From Desulfobacterales bacterium (GTDB lineage Bacteria; Desulfobacterota; Desulfobacteria; Desulfobacterales; JAHEIW01): a stretch of DNA of 64,000 nucleotides. How positions within the stretch are numbered: the first letter of the stretch is position 1; each line of letters starts with the position of its first letter. The notes under the pieces are model-generated. The model worked only from the letters and a program-made list of their open reading frames with translations, was not told the origin of the DNA and did no database searches. Below are positions 17,671 to 26,343 of this stretch, piece after piece. Where the stretch lies: contig JASJAN010000032.1 of assembly GCA_030066985.1 (NCBI GenBank), positions 1 through 64,000 on the forward strand, given 5' to 3'. The translations under genes and the position numbers were made by a program.

Positions 17671-18849
17671 ATGCGAATGGCGCTGACCTTTGATTATCGT
17701 GTCAGGCCTTTGATAAAATTCGGCCATGGCCTGGCATCAAACATCGGAGAAGAGCTGATTTCCATCAGCACTAAAAAACGGGTGACCATCATCAGCGATC
17801 CGGGCGTCATTGCCGCCGGCCTGGCCGACCCCGTCACAGCCTCATTGAAAAAACATGGGTTTGCCGTCGACCTTTTTAATGAAGTAATAGGTGAGACATC
17901 TGCCGCGTCAATAGATTCGGCCACACAAAGGATTCGAGCCCGCCAGCCTTCAGTGGTGATTGGCCTGGGCGGCGGTTCTGCTTTGGATGTTGCCAAATTG
18001 GCAACCGCCGCATCAGCATCAGGGCTTGGCGTCGATTCCTACACTCTGATGCACCATCCCCTGCCACAAAGATCGGTAAAACTCGTCATGCTGCCAACCA
18101 CTGCCGGCACCGGGTCTGAAGTCACCCGCACAGCGGTATTCACCAATTCACAAAACCACAAAGTCTGGGCGTGGGGTGACGAGCTCGCTGCCGACCTGGT
18201 GATACTGGACCCGGAACTAACATTAACCTTGCCGGCTTCGTTCACGGCAGCAACCGGCTTGGATGCCATGGTACACGCCATAGAAGCCTGCACCGTCAAA
18301 AGCAGCCATCCGTTTGCACAGGCCAACGGTCTGCAAGCCATACGGCTCATATCTCAAAATCTTGCCAAGGCAATTGACCAACCCCAAGACCAAAGTGCGC
18401 GCGGCAATCTCCTGCTGGCAGCCACCCTGGCAGGACTGGCGCTCGATGGAGCCGGCGCAGGTCTGGCGCACGGTATCGGGCATGCACTGGGAACGATTGC
18501 CGGTATTCATCACGGTCGAGCCGTCGCCTTGGCGCTGGATGTCATTTTTCCGAAAAATGCAACCGCCGCCGTCAATATCCATGCTGAAATCGCCGCAGCC
18601 CTGGGAGTTCAGCGCAACAAAGCATCAGTCAAAGAAACTGCCAAAATAGGTGCACAGGTGTTTAGTGATTATATCCGGCAGGTCGGCATCGATCTTTCTC
18701 TTAAATCGGACGGATTGAAACTTAGCGATAGCAGCCGTCTGGTGGATGTCATCTTTTCTGAGGAGAACCTGCCGATGCACGCGAATAATTGTTATGCGGC
18801 CAGTAAAGCCGACATTCGTGATTTTGCCCAAGAGTTGCTATCTCGCTGA
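17671..18849 (+). CDS. Iron-containing alcohol dehydrogenase
   Basis: Group III NAD(P)-dependent dehydrogenase of 392 residues. The N-terminal nucleotide domain has the GLGGGSALDVAKLAT motif, followed by the PTTAGTGSEVTRTAVF segment. The metal site is complete: D198 and H202 (LDAMVHAIEAC), H267 (GLAHGIGHALG) and H281 (IHHGRA). The family interconverts alcohols with aldehydes or ketones, or reduces maleylacetate. The substrate here is unknown. The stop is 14 bases before an enolase-superfamily gene, so the two are probably cotranscribed and may act on one hydroxy-acid pathway. An alternative, non-overlapping start is not obvious; the ATG at 17671 has only a weak upstream GGAAC. Confidence 0.92.
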   Translation: MRMALTFDYRVRPLIKFGHGLASNIGEELISISTKKRVTIISDPGVIAAGLADPVTASLKKHGFAVDLFNEVIGETSAASIDSATQRIRARQPSVVIGLGGGSALDVAKLATAASASGLGVDSYTLMHHPLPQRSVKLVMLPTTAGTGSEVTRTAVFTNSQNHKVWAWGDELAADLVILDPELTLTLPASFTAATGLDAMVHAIEACTVKSSHPFAQANGLQAIRLISQNLAKAIDQPQDQSARGNLLLAATLAGLALDGAGAGLAHGIGHALGTIAGIHHGRAVALALDVIFPKNATAAVNIHAEIAAALGVQRNKASVKETAKIGAQVFSDYIRQVGIDLSLKSDGLKLSDSSRLVDVIFSEENLPMHANNCYAASKADIRDFAQELLSR

Positions 18850-18863
18850 AAAGAGGAGGTCGT

Positions 18864-19976
18864 TTGAAAATCACCGCCATCGATATCAGAAATTATATGC
18901 GACCACTGGATCCGCCCTTTAAAGCCGCCTGGGATCCGTCACCGCGCAACAAATTCATAGCAACCATCGTCCGGGTAGATACCGACACCGGTATCAGCGG
19001 CGTCGGGTCCGGCGATGCCATGCTAGGTTTAGCCGAGCATATTGACCTGTTTATCGGACAAGACCCGTTCGACATCGAGCGAAACTGGCAGGTCCTGGAC
19101 AACCTTGATTTTCATTACGGCCGCTGCTGGCCGCTGGATGTGGCGCTGTGGGACATCATGGGCAAGGCCAAACAACAGTCCATCGCTCAGCTTCTGGACG
19201 CGCCCACCTTTAAAATCCTGGCCTATGCCTCCACCGGTGAGATCTTAACACCGGAAGAGCGAACCGACAGGGCACAAAAACTGCTGGACCAGGGGTTCAA
19301 GGCCCTTAAGATCAGGTTCCACCATGACGATCCGCGGAAAGATATCAAAGTGGTGGAATCGGTTCGCAAAGCTGTTGGTGATACTATCGCCATCATGGTG
19401 GATGCCAACCAGGGCTGGCGCATGCCCTGGGATACGAGCACCCCGTGGGATTTTGATCGCGCCTGCCAGGTGGCCAAAGCGCTGGAAGATTTAAATATCT
19501 ACTGGCTGGAAGAGCCCTTGCCGCATCATGATTTTCGGGGTCTGGCCCGGCTGCGTCAGGAAACCAACATGCGTATTGCCGGGGGTGAGATGAACCGGCG
19601 CTGGCATGATTTCAAGGAGATGGACACGCTCGGGTCCCTGGATGTGTATCAGCCCGATGTGGTGCTGGCTGGCGGCATTACCGGTGTTAAAAAAATCGCC
19701 GCCCGGGTTCAGAACAACGATGCCTGGTTCAGCCCGCACACCTGGGGCAATGGTCTCGGGCTGCTGGCCAATTTACATCTGGCCTGTGCTGTCAGCAAGT
19801 GCCCTTTTTTAGAATATCCGTTCGATCCGCCGGTATGGACCATTGAAAGACGCGATTACATGCTGCGCCCGCAAGATCGCCTGATGATCGATAAGGATGG
19901 ATATCTAAACGTCCCCGATAAACCCGGACTGGGCTGTGATCTGGACGAAGAGGCTTTGGCACGTTATTCGATATAA
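18864..19976 (+). CDS. Mandelate racemase/muconate lactonizing enzyme family protein
   Basis: Enolase-superfamily enzyme of 370 residues that abstracts the alpha proton of a carboxylate. The start is TTG with GAGGAGG four bases upstream. The barrel residues are visible: K149-x-R151 (ALKIRF), metal ligands D180 (MVDANQGW), E217 (WLEEPLP) and E242 (IAGGEMN), and the D265/H292 pair (YQPDVV, FSPHTWG) that acts as general base in the mandelate racemase subgroup. This subgroup includes sugar-acid dehydratases and racemases. Arg151 replaces the second Lys common in racemases, so dehydration may be more likely, but that is inference. Cotranscribed with the iron alcohol dehydrogenase. Confidence 0.9.
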   Translation: MKITAIDIRNYMRPLDPPFKAAWDPSPRNKFIATIVRVDTDTGISGVGSGDAMLGLAEHIDLFIGQDPFDIERNWQVLDNLDFHYGRCWPLDVALWDIMGKAKQQSIAQLLDAPTFKILAYASTGEILTPEERTDRAQKLLDQGFKALKIRFHHDDPRKDIKVVESVRKAVGDTIAIMVDANQGWRMPWDTSTPWDFDRACQVAKALEDLNIYWLEEPLPHHDFRGLARLRQETNMRIAGGEMNRRWHDFKEMDTLGSLDVYQPDVVLAGGITGVKKIAARVQNNDAWFSPHTWGNGLGLLANLHLACAVSKCPFLEYPFDPPVWTIERRDYMLRPQDRLMIDKDGYLNVPDKPGLGCDLDEEALARYSI

Positions 19977-20008
19977 TACGCCGTTTACAAAAGAATTTAC
20001 AAAATGAT

Positions 20009-20194
20009 AGCCGGGCATGTCATTTTCTGAAAGGCGCTATGAATATCAGGGTGCCTGTGATCCGATATTTGGGATTCAACGCACGTGAGTGGTCAAAATA
20101 TGTTTTTGGGTGCCACCATCCCAAATATCGGGTCACGCTGTTGTGCGTGGTTAATAACCAGCATATCACCTTTCAGAAAAAAACATGCCCGCCT
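20009..20194. repeat. Nested palindromic element, family R2, copy A
   Basis: Outer arms: GCCGGGCATGTCATTTTCTG onward (20010-20042) pair with 20161-20193. Inner arms: TCCGATATTTGGGAT (20061-20075) pairs with ATCCCAAATATCGG (20118-20131). The whole element is about 186 bases and non-coding, between the enolase-superfamily gene and the racemase-like gene. A second copy lies at 28597-28779. Confidence 0.88.
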
Positions 20195-20257
20195 GGCAAC
20201 AACTGAGTGAGTCGTAAAGACTAAAATCAGATAGCAAGCAGGAAAGGAGGGGATCAA

Positions 20258-21046
20258 ATGCATCAGGGCAATCGCGATTTTGGCATTAACACCATCAAGA
20301 CCCGCAAGCAGCATACCTGCTATGGCATGGGACTGGGGATTATCGTGCTCGATGATGCCTACCCGGGCTTTCCAGGGGATGTGCGCAATGCCAGCGCCTT
20401 TCCGTATCCGATTCAGTACGATATTGCCAAGGGCGTGGACAATTATACCCTGGTCTGGGAACAGGACAAAAGCCCCTGCCGGGAGCCGATCAAGCAATCG
20501 GCCAAACGGCTTGAAAATCTGGGCTGCCGGGCCATTGCGGCCGAATGCGGCTATTTTGCCTATTTTCAAAAAGATGTCGCCGGTTATGTCGATATTCCGG
20601 TATTTATGTCCAGCTTGCTGCAGGTGCCGTTTATCCAGCAGGTGATCGGACCGCAAAAAACAGTGGGTATCGTCTGCGCGCAAAAGCGATTTTTGACCGA
20701 GACCCATTTGCAAAATGTGGGGATCGATCTGAGCAGCAATTTTATCATCGCCGGCGCTTTAGACGAATACGGCTGCCCGGAGTTTACCAACCTGTGGGAT
20801 CCTGAGCAACGTCCCGAGCGACCAAAAGCCAATTACGACAAAGCCGAAAAAGATATGATCCGGGTGTGCAAAGAGGTGTGCAAGGCTCATCCGGGTGTCA
20901 GCGCGCTCATGTTGGAATGCACCGGTATGCAGCCGTTTGCGCGGGCCATACAGCGCGAGGTCGATCTGCCGGTGTTTAGCTGGGGCACCCTGCTGGACTA
21001 CGCCTATTCGGTGGTGGCGCATCGGGATTATTATGGCCATGTCTAA
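20258..21046 (+). CDS. Asp/Glu/hydantoin racemase superfamily protein
   Basis: Cytoplasmic 262-residue protein with the two-cysteine layout of cofactor-independent racemases: C97 in IAAECGYFAYF and C221 in MLECTGMQPFARAI. Other fold features include TVGIVCAQKRFL and PVFSWGTLLDYAYSVV. These enzymes use the Cys pair for proton transfer at an amino- or hydroxy-acid centre, or for related decarboxylation/isomerisation. A good AGGAGGGG site is upstream. It lies 281 bases after the enolase-superfamily gene, from which the nested palindrome separates it. The three genes may belong to one hydroxy- or amino-acid route. The substrate is not predictable. Confidence 0.85.
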   Translation: MHQGNRDFGINTIKTRKQHTCYGMGLGIIVLDDAYPGFPGDVRNASAFPYPIQYDIAKGVDNYTLVWEQDKSPCREPIKQSAKRLENLGCRAIAAECGYFAYFQKDVAGYVDIPVFMSSLLQVPFIQQVIGPQKTVGIVCAQKRFLTETHLQNVGIDLSSNFIIAGALDEYGCPEFTNLWDPEQRPERPKANYDKAEKDMIRVCKEVCKAHPGVSALMLECTGMQPFARAIQREVDLPVFSWGTLLDYAYSVVAHRDYYGHV

Positions 21047-21216
21047 AAAGTGGTTTTAAAGCCTCATCTAAGACCCAAATGCTGCGTTATTCCGGCTCGG
21101 CTGCCCTCTGCCATGAGCTACTTTCGGCCTGAGCTCAAGTCGAAGGCGGGCCGAATGGAGCTCGCTGCAGGCCCAGATTGCCTTTGAGCCTAATCTGGGA
21201 CTTTAAAGCCACTTTT
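21046..21216. repeat. Palindromic element beginning at the racemase stop codon
   Basis: AAAAGTGGTTTTAAAG (21046-21061) pairs with CTTTAAAGCCACTTTT (21201-21216), 15 of 16 positions. Inside it CCCAAATGCTGCGTTATT (21074-21091) recalls the ends of family R4 (34365-34455), and CCCAGATT (21172-21179) pairs with AATCTGGG (21192-21199). No reading frame is evident. Confidence 0.75.
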
Positions 21217-21248
21217 CCAGACAGTTCAGGTTTCACAAAAGGGTAACA

Positions 21249-21497
21249 TCACCCGGGTTTAGACGTTTTGTTTTGCAGTTTTCTGGTCAGGAAGCCAACC
21301 AGCTGCAGCACGACTCCGACACCAACTGTCAGCATTAGCACCCATATCAACCGCGCCAACCAGACAATATATTCCTCAGCTCTGAGGCTACGCGCGTACT
21401 GCGGCATTGGCAGGATAACAGCCACAACGGACGCCAGGATGAATGCTTTGACCGCCAGACCAATTAAACGCCTCAGCTTGTTGTTGGTTTCCGCCAT
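21249..21497 (-). CDS. Small two-helix membrane protein
   Basis: Unrecognised 82-residue protein. Two hydrophobic helices (about residues 12-32, LAVKAFILASVVAVILPM, and 46-68, LARLIWVLMLTVGVGVVLQLVG) are followed by a Lys-rich tail (RKLQNKTSKPG), consistent with an inner-membrane protein with both ends inside. It begins 36 bases beyond the stop of the RsbU-type phosphatase on the same strand, so it may be the last gene of that operon. No function can be suggested. Confidence 0.55.
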   Translation of the reverse strand: MAETNNKLRRLIGLAVKAFILASVVAVILPMPQYARSLRAEEYIVWLARLIWVLMLTVGVGVVLQLVGFLTRKLQNKTSKPG

Positions 21498-21533
21498 TAT
21501 CCAATAATCTGTTAAGTGGTCAGGTGCCGGAAA

Positions 21534-23636
21534 TCAGCGGTCCACTTTAATGACGACCAGAGTGACATCATCTTCCTGGGCCTTATCTTCCCTGAAGTGT
21601 TCAAGGGTTTCAGTGATGATGTCCACGATCTGACTGGCAGAGGCCGTATGGTTACACCGAATTATTTCCATTAACGCTTCTTTTCCGAACATCTCGCCGG
21701 CTTTATTGTGCATTTCCCAGATGCCGTCGGTTCCGATCACCATCACCTGTCCGGGTTCTACGCGACGTTTAAAAGCATCGTATTGATAAGTGAAGTCCAA
21801 ACCAAACGCCAAACCCTGACCTTTGAGTTCATCAAACTTATCGGTATCGGGGTCATATATTAGAGCCGGATCGTGGCCGGCCCTGACCCAACGTATTTCA
21901 GGATCCGAAGCCGCTAACTCGCAATAAAAAAAGGTCATAAAATTGCCGGTATCATACGTATCCAGGCTCAGTTGCTTATTTACATCATTAATAATGCTGG
22001 CTGCCGATCCCGGCATGGAGGCGCGCATCATAATCAGAGCCCTGGCGGTGGCCATTAGCAGGGCCGATTCCACCCCATGTCCAGACACATCCCCAACCAT
22101 CACACCAAGCCGTTCCCCATCGATATTTATGAAATCGTAATAATCTCCGCCTGTTTCGTTGCAGTACACACTGGAACCGGATATATCGAACCCCTGCAGT
22201 GCAGGATCATTTTTGGGCAGGAGACTTTGTTGAACCTCCTGAGCGACTTCAAGAGCAGAAATAATGCTAAGATGGTCCTCTAATTTAGGAACGATCTCGT
22301 TGAATGCGTGGATCAGCTGAACGCGTTCATCTTTCATAGTCGCTTTGAGTCTTACCGAAAAGTCACCCTTCGCAAGCCGCTTCCAGCCATCGATGATGGT
22401 CAGTATATTGCCGGTGCTCATACGGGAGGTGAAAAAAGCGACGATACCTGCTAAGAATAAAGCCAGCAAGACGGCGATACCTGTAAACTTCCTCTGATCC
22501 TTAGAATACCCCACAAACATCTGCCCCACTTCCTCTGGCAGGATCATAATTTCCGATTTGGGCACGACAATCACAAAATACCGGTCTGCAAACATCGCAG
22601 CATAGGCCCACAGAGAGTCGACACCTTTGTAAGGCATATCGAGGTATCCTGATTTGCTCTTTTTGATACGATCATACAACGCCTCGATTTTCGGGATCTG
22701 GCTAAATATTTGCCCGCCTGACTTCGTAATGGGTGGCGCTGTTTTTTCCCCCGAGGAAAGAACCCAGATTTTTCCTTTTTTTGAACCGGAATTTGTTTCC
22801 TGGCCGACCATGAAAGAGGTCATCTTTTGGGACCAACGGGAGGTGGTTTCACTTTCCACCAGGGCTTGGGCGATCTTGATATCCATGGCCGCGACGCCGG
22901 CAAACGATCCGTCCGGATGCCGGAAGGGCATGGAAATGGTTAAGGTCAGCTGATGGGTGGTGGCATCTACCATTGTCATCCAATTAGGGGTCATAGAATT
23001 TTTTGCGCTCTTATACCAGGATCGCTCCCGGGGGTCGTAGCCCGTCGGGTAGCCGCCGTGGCCCGGATAAGAAATGTGCACCCCACTCTCCAGGCTGGCA
23101 TATACCCATATGAGACCATCGCCGTAGTCTTGGCCGAGGCGCTTCAGGGTAGCGCTCAAACGCGTGAACCTGGAAATGTCCTTGGCGACATCCGCCTTGT
23201 TCGTGCCCGGGGCCAACAGGAAATTGGGGTGTTCACGGCTGACATGCTTGTAAGTGACCACGCCGCCTCTGAATTGGATGGGATGATTCTGCGAGAGCGC
23301 CATATCATTGGGAGCTGACCGTGAATCGTCAAAATCTGCAGCATAGTACAGCCGTTTTTCCGGCGGCGGCGGTAAGGCCAGAGCAAGCTCAGCCCGGGCA
23401 ACCAGTCGTTGGATGCACTGCTCGGCAGCGAATCCGCCCAGAAGACTGAATGCCGCATAACTGCGAGCTGCCTGCACCATCTCCTGCCTGACGGTATCCG
23501 TAAGGGTATTTTGGGCTTTCGCGGAAATGGTTTTCCCCAATTGCCGGGAGGCGTGGTGGGTAATCCAGGTGACGGCCAGTAATGGAACCAGACTGGCAGC
23601 TAAAAGAACCAGGAAGTGTTTCCAGCGCAGTTTCAT
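21534..23636 (-). CDS. Membrane SpoIIE/RsbU-type PP2C phosphatase with Cache and HAMP domains
   Basis: Signal-sensing serine phosphatase of 700 residues. An N-terminal helix (about 8-26) leads to a large extracytoplasmic dCache-like sensor (about 30-375, with YDPRERSWYKSAKN and GVAAMDIKIAQAL), a second helix (about 385-405), a HAMP domain (about 410-460) and the PP2C-like domain (about 490-700). Metal-binding motifs GGDYYDF and VGDVSGHGVESAL are present, as is the C-terminal GTDGIWEM motif. Such proteins dephosphorylate anti-sigma-factor antagonists in partner-switching systems. No anti-sigma or antagonist gene is adjacent. AGGAGGGG precedes the ATG. Confidence 0.93.
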   Translation of the reverse strand: MKLRWKHFLVLLAASLVPLLAVTWITHHASRQLGKTISAKAQNTLTDTVRQEMVQAARSYAAFSLLGGFAAEQCIQRLVARAELALALPPPPEKRLYYAADFDDSRSAPNDMALSQNHPIQFRGGVVTYKHVSREHPNFLLAPGTNKADVAKDISRFTRLSATLKRLGQDYGDGLIWVYASLESGVHISYPGHGGYPTGYDPRERSWYKSAKNSMTPNWMTMVDATTHQLTLTISMPFRHPDGSFAGVAAMDIKIAQALVESETTSRWSQKMTSFMVGQETNSGSKKGKIWVLSSGEKTAPPITKSGGQIFSQIPKIEALYDRIKKSKSGYLDMPYKGVDSLWAYAAMFADRYFVIVVPKSEIMILPEEVGQMFVGYSKDQRKFTGIAVLLALFLAGIVAFFTSRMSTGNILTIIDGWKRLAKGDFSVRLKATMKDERVQLIHAFNEIVPKLEDHLSIISALEVAQEVQQSLLPKNDPALQGFDISGSSVYCNETGGDYYDFINIDGERLGVMVGDVSGHGVESALLMATARALIMMRASMPGSAASIINDVNKQLSLDTYDTGNFMTFFYCELAASDPEIRWVRAGHDPALIYDPDTDKFDELKGQGLAFGLDFTYQYDAFKRRVEPGQVMVIGTDGIWEMHNKAGEMFGKEALMEIIRCNHTASASQIVDIITETLEHFREDKAQEDDVTLVVIKVDR

Positions 23637-23789
23637 GACCCCTCCTGTCTTTTGTCTCGACGGCCTGAGTTAGCGGGATTCCCGGTATCGCCGTCGAGCA
23701 TATTGATCGAAATCAAAGAATATTCACAAATTGAATCTAATCTTGAATATTCAAAAGAGGGGTTTGGGTCAACTAAAAATAATGACGAT

Positions 23790-24431
23790 CTATGTCACAT
23801 CCGTGACGTTAAAACCATTTTCTTTTAAGTCCGCAACAGCTGATGATGCATCTTCTGTTCTAAGCCGCAAAATAATGTACCAGTTCCCTTTTTGGGATCT
23901 TTCAATTCCGATCAGGCTCAATATGGGAATTTCATGTGAATCCATAAGCTGAACAAGATCCTTCAAATAGCCGAACCGTTTTCTGGATGCATCAATTGTG
24001 ATCCGTTTACTATTGCTTTCACCGGCTCCTAAAGCATTGGCGACAACTCCCGTAATATCCGACTGGGTGATAATGCCAACCAGGTTTTTATTTTCCAGGA
24101 CAGGAAACGCAGCAACGCTATGTTGCTGTCCCTGCCATATGGCGTCCTCTACAGGAAGATCCGGTGAGACGGTCATTGGTTCTTTAATCATAATTTGTTT
24201 GACGGTCATCTTCGATACAAGGTAGTTGAGTTCATATATGGAAAGACTGGTTGCATCAGAAGGAGAAGCATCGCGCAGCATCCCGCGGGTGACAAAGCCT
24301 GCAAGTACCCCATTTTGAGTTACAGGCAAATGCCTTATGTTATTTTTTTTCATTACGTCCAGGGCATCTAATATAGGAGTTTGCGGCTCTACTGTAATCA
24401 CTTCTTTTTTCATAAAATCTTTTACTCTCAT
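23790..24431 (-). CDS. CBS-pair plus ACT-like protein (AcuB-like)
   Basis: Regulatory nucleotide-binding protein of 213 residues. Two CBS domains (about 1-60, MRVKDFMKKEVITVEPQTP; about 75-130, KQIMIKEPMTVSPDLPVEDA) are followed by an ACT-like domain (about 138-213, RITIDASRKRFGYLKDLVQLMDSHEIPILSLIG). This is the AcuB arrangement, thought to sense adenylate ligands. The start at 24431 is favoured by AAAGGAGG seven bases upstream; a longer frame to 24467 would cross it. It is monocistronic, with the divergent PNPOx-like gene 635 bases away. Confidence 0.88.
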   Translation of the reverse strand: MRVKDFMKKEVITVEPQTPILDALDVMKKNNIRHLPVTQNGVLAGFVTRGMLRDASPSDATSLSIYELNYLVSKMTVKQIMIKEPMTVSPDLPVEDAIWQGQQHSVAAFPVLENKNLVGIITQSDITGVVANALGAGESNSKRITIDASRKRFGYLKDLVQLMDSHEIPILSLIGIERSQKGNWYIILRLRTEDASSAVADLKENGFNVTDVT

Positions 24432-24475
24432 CTCGCCTCCTTTTCTTTTTGCTAACCAATTCAACATGGATTGTT

Positions 24476-24639
24476 AGAACCTATCTCAAAAATGCATCTA
24501 ATCCGCCAGAGGCGGACAGGCGCCCAATGGTTGTGTTGAAAACCGATTCAAAATGCTCGAATACTATCGTGTATGCTCCACTTTTGAATCGGTTTTCGCC
24601 TTGCTCTTGAGCGTGATTTACTATTTTTGAGATAGTTCT
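24476..24639. repeat. Dispersed nested palindrome, family R3, copy 2
   Basis: Terminal arms AGAACCTATCTCAAAAAT (24476-24493) pair with ATTTTTGAGATAGTTCT (24623-24639) with one bulge. The inner arms GAAAACCGATTCAAAA (24538-24553) and their exact complement (24582-24597) form a perfect 16-base stem. The core TTCAAAATGCTC...ACTATCGTGTATGCTCC matches the element at 16141-16261. Confidence 0.88.
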
Positions 24640-25066
24640 AGTTAAACAATCGAAAACTAATGGCGCTCTGTGATGCTGTCAAGGTTGGTTTTTGGCAGCT
24701 TTTATTTGATTTGAGGGGGTGCATCCAGCTATGCTACGATGACTAACAAGTGGGTTTATTGGATGTGTCTGGCCCCTTTGTGTGTGTGCGCCACGATTGC
24801 ATCAGTTAAGAACACCGTGGCGCATATCAGTGTTTGGCTTTTAAGTGTTGGTTGTTTTGCTTCGCCCTATAGGCAATAACGCCTGTTGTCCGGCTCTGGG
24901 ACAAAGCCTTTGGGGAAAAGGGCGCTATCTGCCAGCGATTATTTGAAACGATCGGATATATCTAACCGGTACAACCCAGCTCGCGGGTTCATATGAGATC
25001 GGAATCTGAGTTTGATTTTAAGAAATGATATCCTAAATTTGTAGCGATTCGACCAAGGAGGATTTT
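24640..25066. other. Non-coding stretch upstream of the PNPOx-like gene
   Basis: Remainder of the 635-base divergent gap. I see no reading frame with a ribosome site and no RNA gene. GCGCCACGATTGCATCAG and the nearby CCGTGGCGC give a short hairpin (around 24789-24818). The last bases carry AAGGAGG for the gene at 25067. It should contain the promoter of that gene, but I cannot place it. Confidence 0.4.
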
Positions 25067-25555
25067 ATGAAAGTGCCCATGCGCAAAAAAGACCGCGAAA
25101 TTACCGATCCAATCGAAATAGAGCGCGTTCTCAAAGAGGGTGAAATCATCAGCGTGGCCATGTCTAAAGGAGACCAGCCCTACGTGCTGCCATTTAACTA
25201 TGGTTTTTTAAACGGATTGATCTATATTCATTCGGCTAACAAAGGTTTCAAGCTGGAAGTGTTGGCGAAAAACCCCAATGTTGCTTTCAACGTCATCACA
25301 GATGTTCAACTTCTTCCGGCTGATAAGCCCAGCGACTGCTCGGTGGCCTATTCCAGCGTGGTGGGTTTTGGCCGGGTGCGCATCGTCGAAGATCCCGTTG
25401 AAAAGCTGGCCGCTCTGGAGGCCATCATGGTGCAGTATTTTCCCAAAAACGATGCCTGGCAATATCCAGATAAGGTCGTGGCGGCCTGTACGGTGTGGTG
25501 CATCGAGATCAAGCATCTGACCGGCAAAACCAAGCAGCCTCCCCAGGAGGAATAA
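25067..25555 (+). CDS. Pyridoxamine 5'-phosphate oxidase-like flavin-binding protein
   Basis: Split-barrel protein of 162 residues of the Nim/PNPOx-like family. Features are MRKKDREITDPIEIERVLKEG at the N-terminus, ISVAMSKGDQPYVLPFNYGF, LIYIHSANKGFKLEVLAKNPNVAFNV and SVVGFGRVRIVEDPVEKLAAL, which form the FMN-binding barrel. Relatives bind FMN or heme and reduce nitro-compounds or quinones. The exact reaction is unknown. AAGGAGG lies before the ATG. It is convergent with the CoxG-like gene, with only 41 bases between stops. Confidence 0.9.
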   Translation: MKVPMRKKDREITDPIEIERVLKEGEIISVAMSKGDQPYVLPFNYGFLNGLIYIHSANKGFKLEVLAKNPNVAFNVITDVQLLPADKPSDCSVAYSSVVGFGRVRIVEDPVEKLAALEAIMVQYFPKNDAWQYPDKVVAACTVWCIEIKHLTGKTKQPPQEE

Positions 25556-25596
25556 CACGGATAAAATTTAGTCAGGCCAGGCCTCGAGTTTTAAAA

Positions 25597-26184
25597 TCAA
25601 CCGGTTCTTTTTGGTTTGAATACGCTTTTAAATTTGGAGATCACTACATCCAATACGGATCTGAATATCATTTTTATGAGGTTCGGTTCGGATGCTGAGT
25701 CTGTCCGTAAGGGCGTCTCGGAGGCACCCTTTTCTTCGGCACCCATGATGGCCTGATTAAAGCTATCCAGACCCTGTTTGACTAGCGAGTGCGCGACCTG
25801 CTCCATAAAACCGCCCACCATGCTGGCCATGGGGCCGCTGATATCGACATTGACAGCATAGATCACCCGGCTTTCCAGATCATTGCTTTTTTCAAATTGC
25901 ATTTCCCAGGTTCCGTCAATTTTCCCCAAGCCCCCCTGGCCGACAATCGAGCCCTTGATGGTATCAAAAGGATTTTTTTCCAATATTCTTAGGGTTCCGG
26001 AGTAGTGCCCCTGAACGGCTGGTATTCCCAAAACCATTTTAATCCTGTATTCATCCTCTGCCGGTTGGACGATGTCTTTACAGCCCGGAATGACCCGCGA
26101 CATAAAAACCGGTTCAAAAATAACTTTCCATATTTCTTCCGGAGACGCCGCCATGGCGCCCTCACCGCCCACTTTCATTTCCAT
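25597..26184 (-). CDS. CoxG-like SRPBCC domain protein
   Basis: Protein of 195 residues with a START/SRPBCC lipid- or ligand-binding fold (about residues 1-145: MEMKVGGEGAMAASPEEIWKVIFEP, SRVIPGCKDIVQ, GTWEMQFE, and GPMASMVGGFMEQVAHSLVKQGLDSF). The C-terminal 45 residues may be amphipathic. CoxG members assist membrane attachment or maturation of molybdenum CO dehydrogenases and related oxidoreductases. Here no Cox-type hydroxylase is adjacent; the gene is the last of the minus-strand cluster behind a flavin oxidase. Its partner could instead be the tungsten enzyme or the amine dehydrogenase; that is inference. Confidence 0.85.
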   Translation of the reverse strand: MEMKVGGEGAMAASPEEIWKVIFEPVFMSRVIPGCKDIVQPAEDEYRIKMVLGIPAVQGHYSGTLRILEKNPFDTIKGSIVGQGGLGKIDGTWEMQFEKSNDLESRVIYAVNVDISGPMASMVGGFMEQVAHSLVKQGLDSFNQAIMGAEEKGASETPLRTDSASEPNLIKMIFRSVLDVVISKFKSVFKPKRTG

Positions 26185-26225
26185 ATTGAATTACCCTGGT
26201 AGAATAATTTTAATATCTGTATTTT

Positions 26226-26328
26226 GCACGGGCCAGAGGGTTTCATATGCAAGGCACTTAAGGGCGAGGCTATAGTGAACTATGCCTCGCTCTTAATAAC
26301 ACAGCATATGGAAGCATCAGGCTTGTGC
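26226..26328. repeat. Palindromic repeat, family R4, copy 1
   Basis: The element contains AAGGCACTTAAGGGCGAGGC (26251-26270), a stem with TATGCCTCGCTCTTAATAAC (26281-26300), and CATATGC/GCATATG at 26244-26250 and 26304-26310. Weaker pairing extends outward to both ends. It is shared with 34351-34450. It lies between the flavin oxidase and CoxG genes, within the likely operon. Confidence 0.85.
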
Positions 26329-26343
26329 AAAACAAAATATAGA

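Noticed and set aside
24720-24910. Possible integron attC-like site in the AT-rich gap
   Set aside because: Phrases reminiscent of Vibrio repeats occur, but the required RYYYAAC and GTTRRRY ends with pairing inner boxes are not found in the right order, and there is no integrase.
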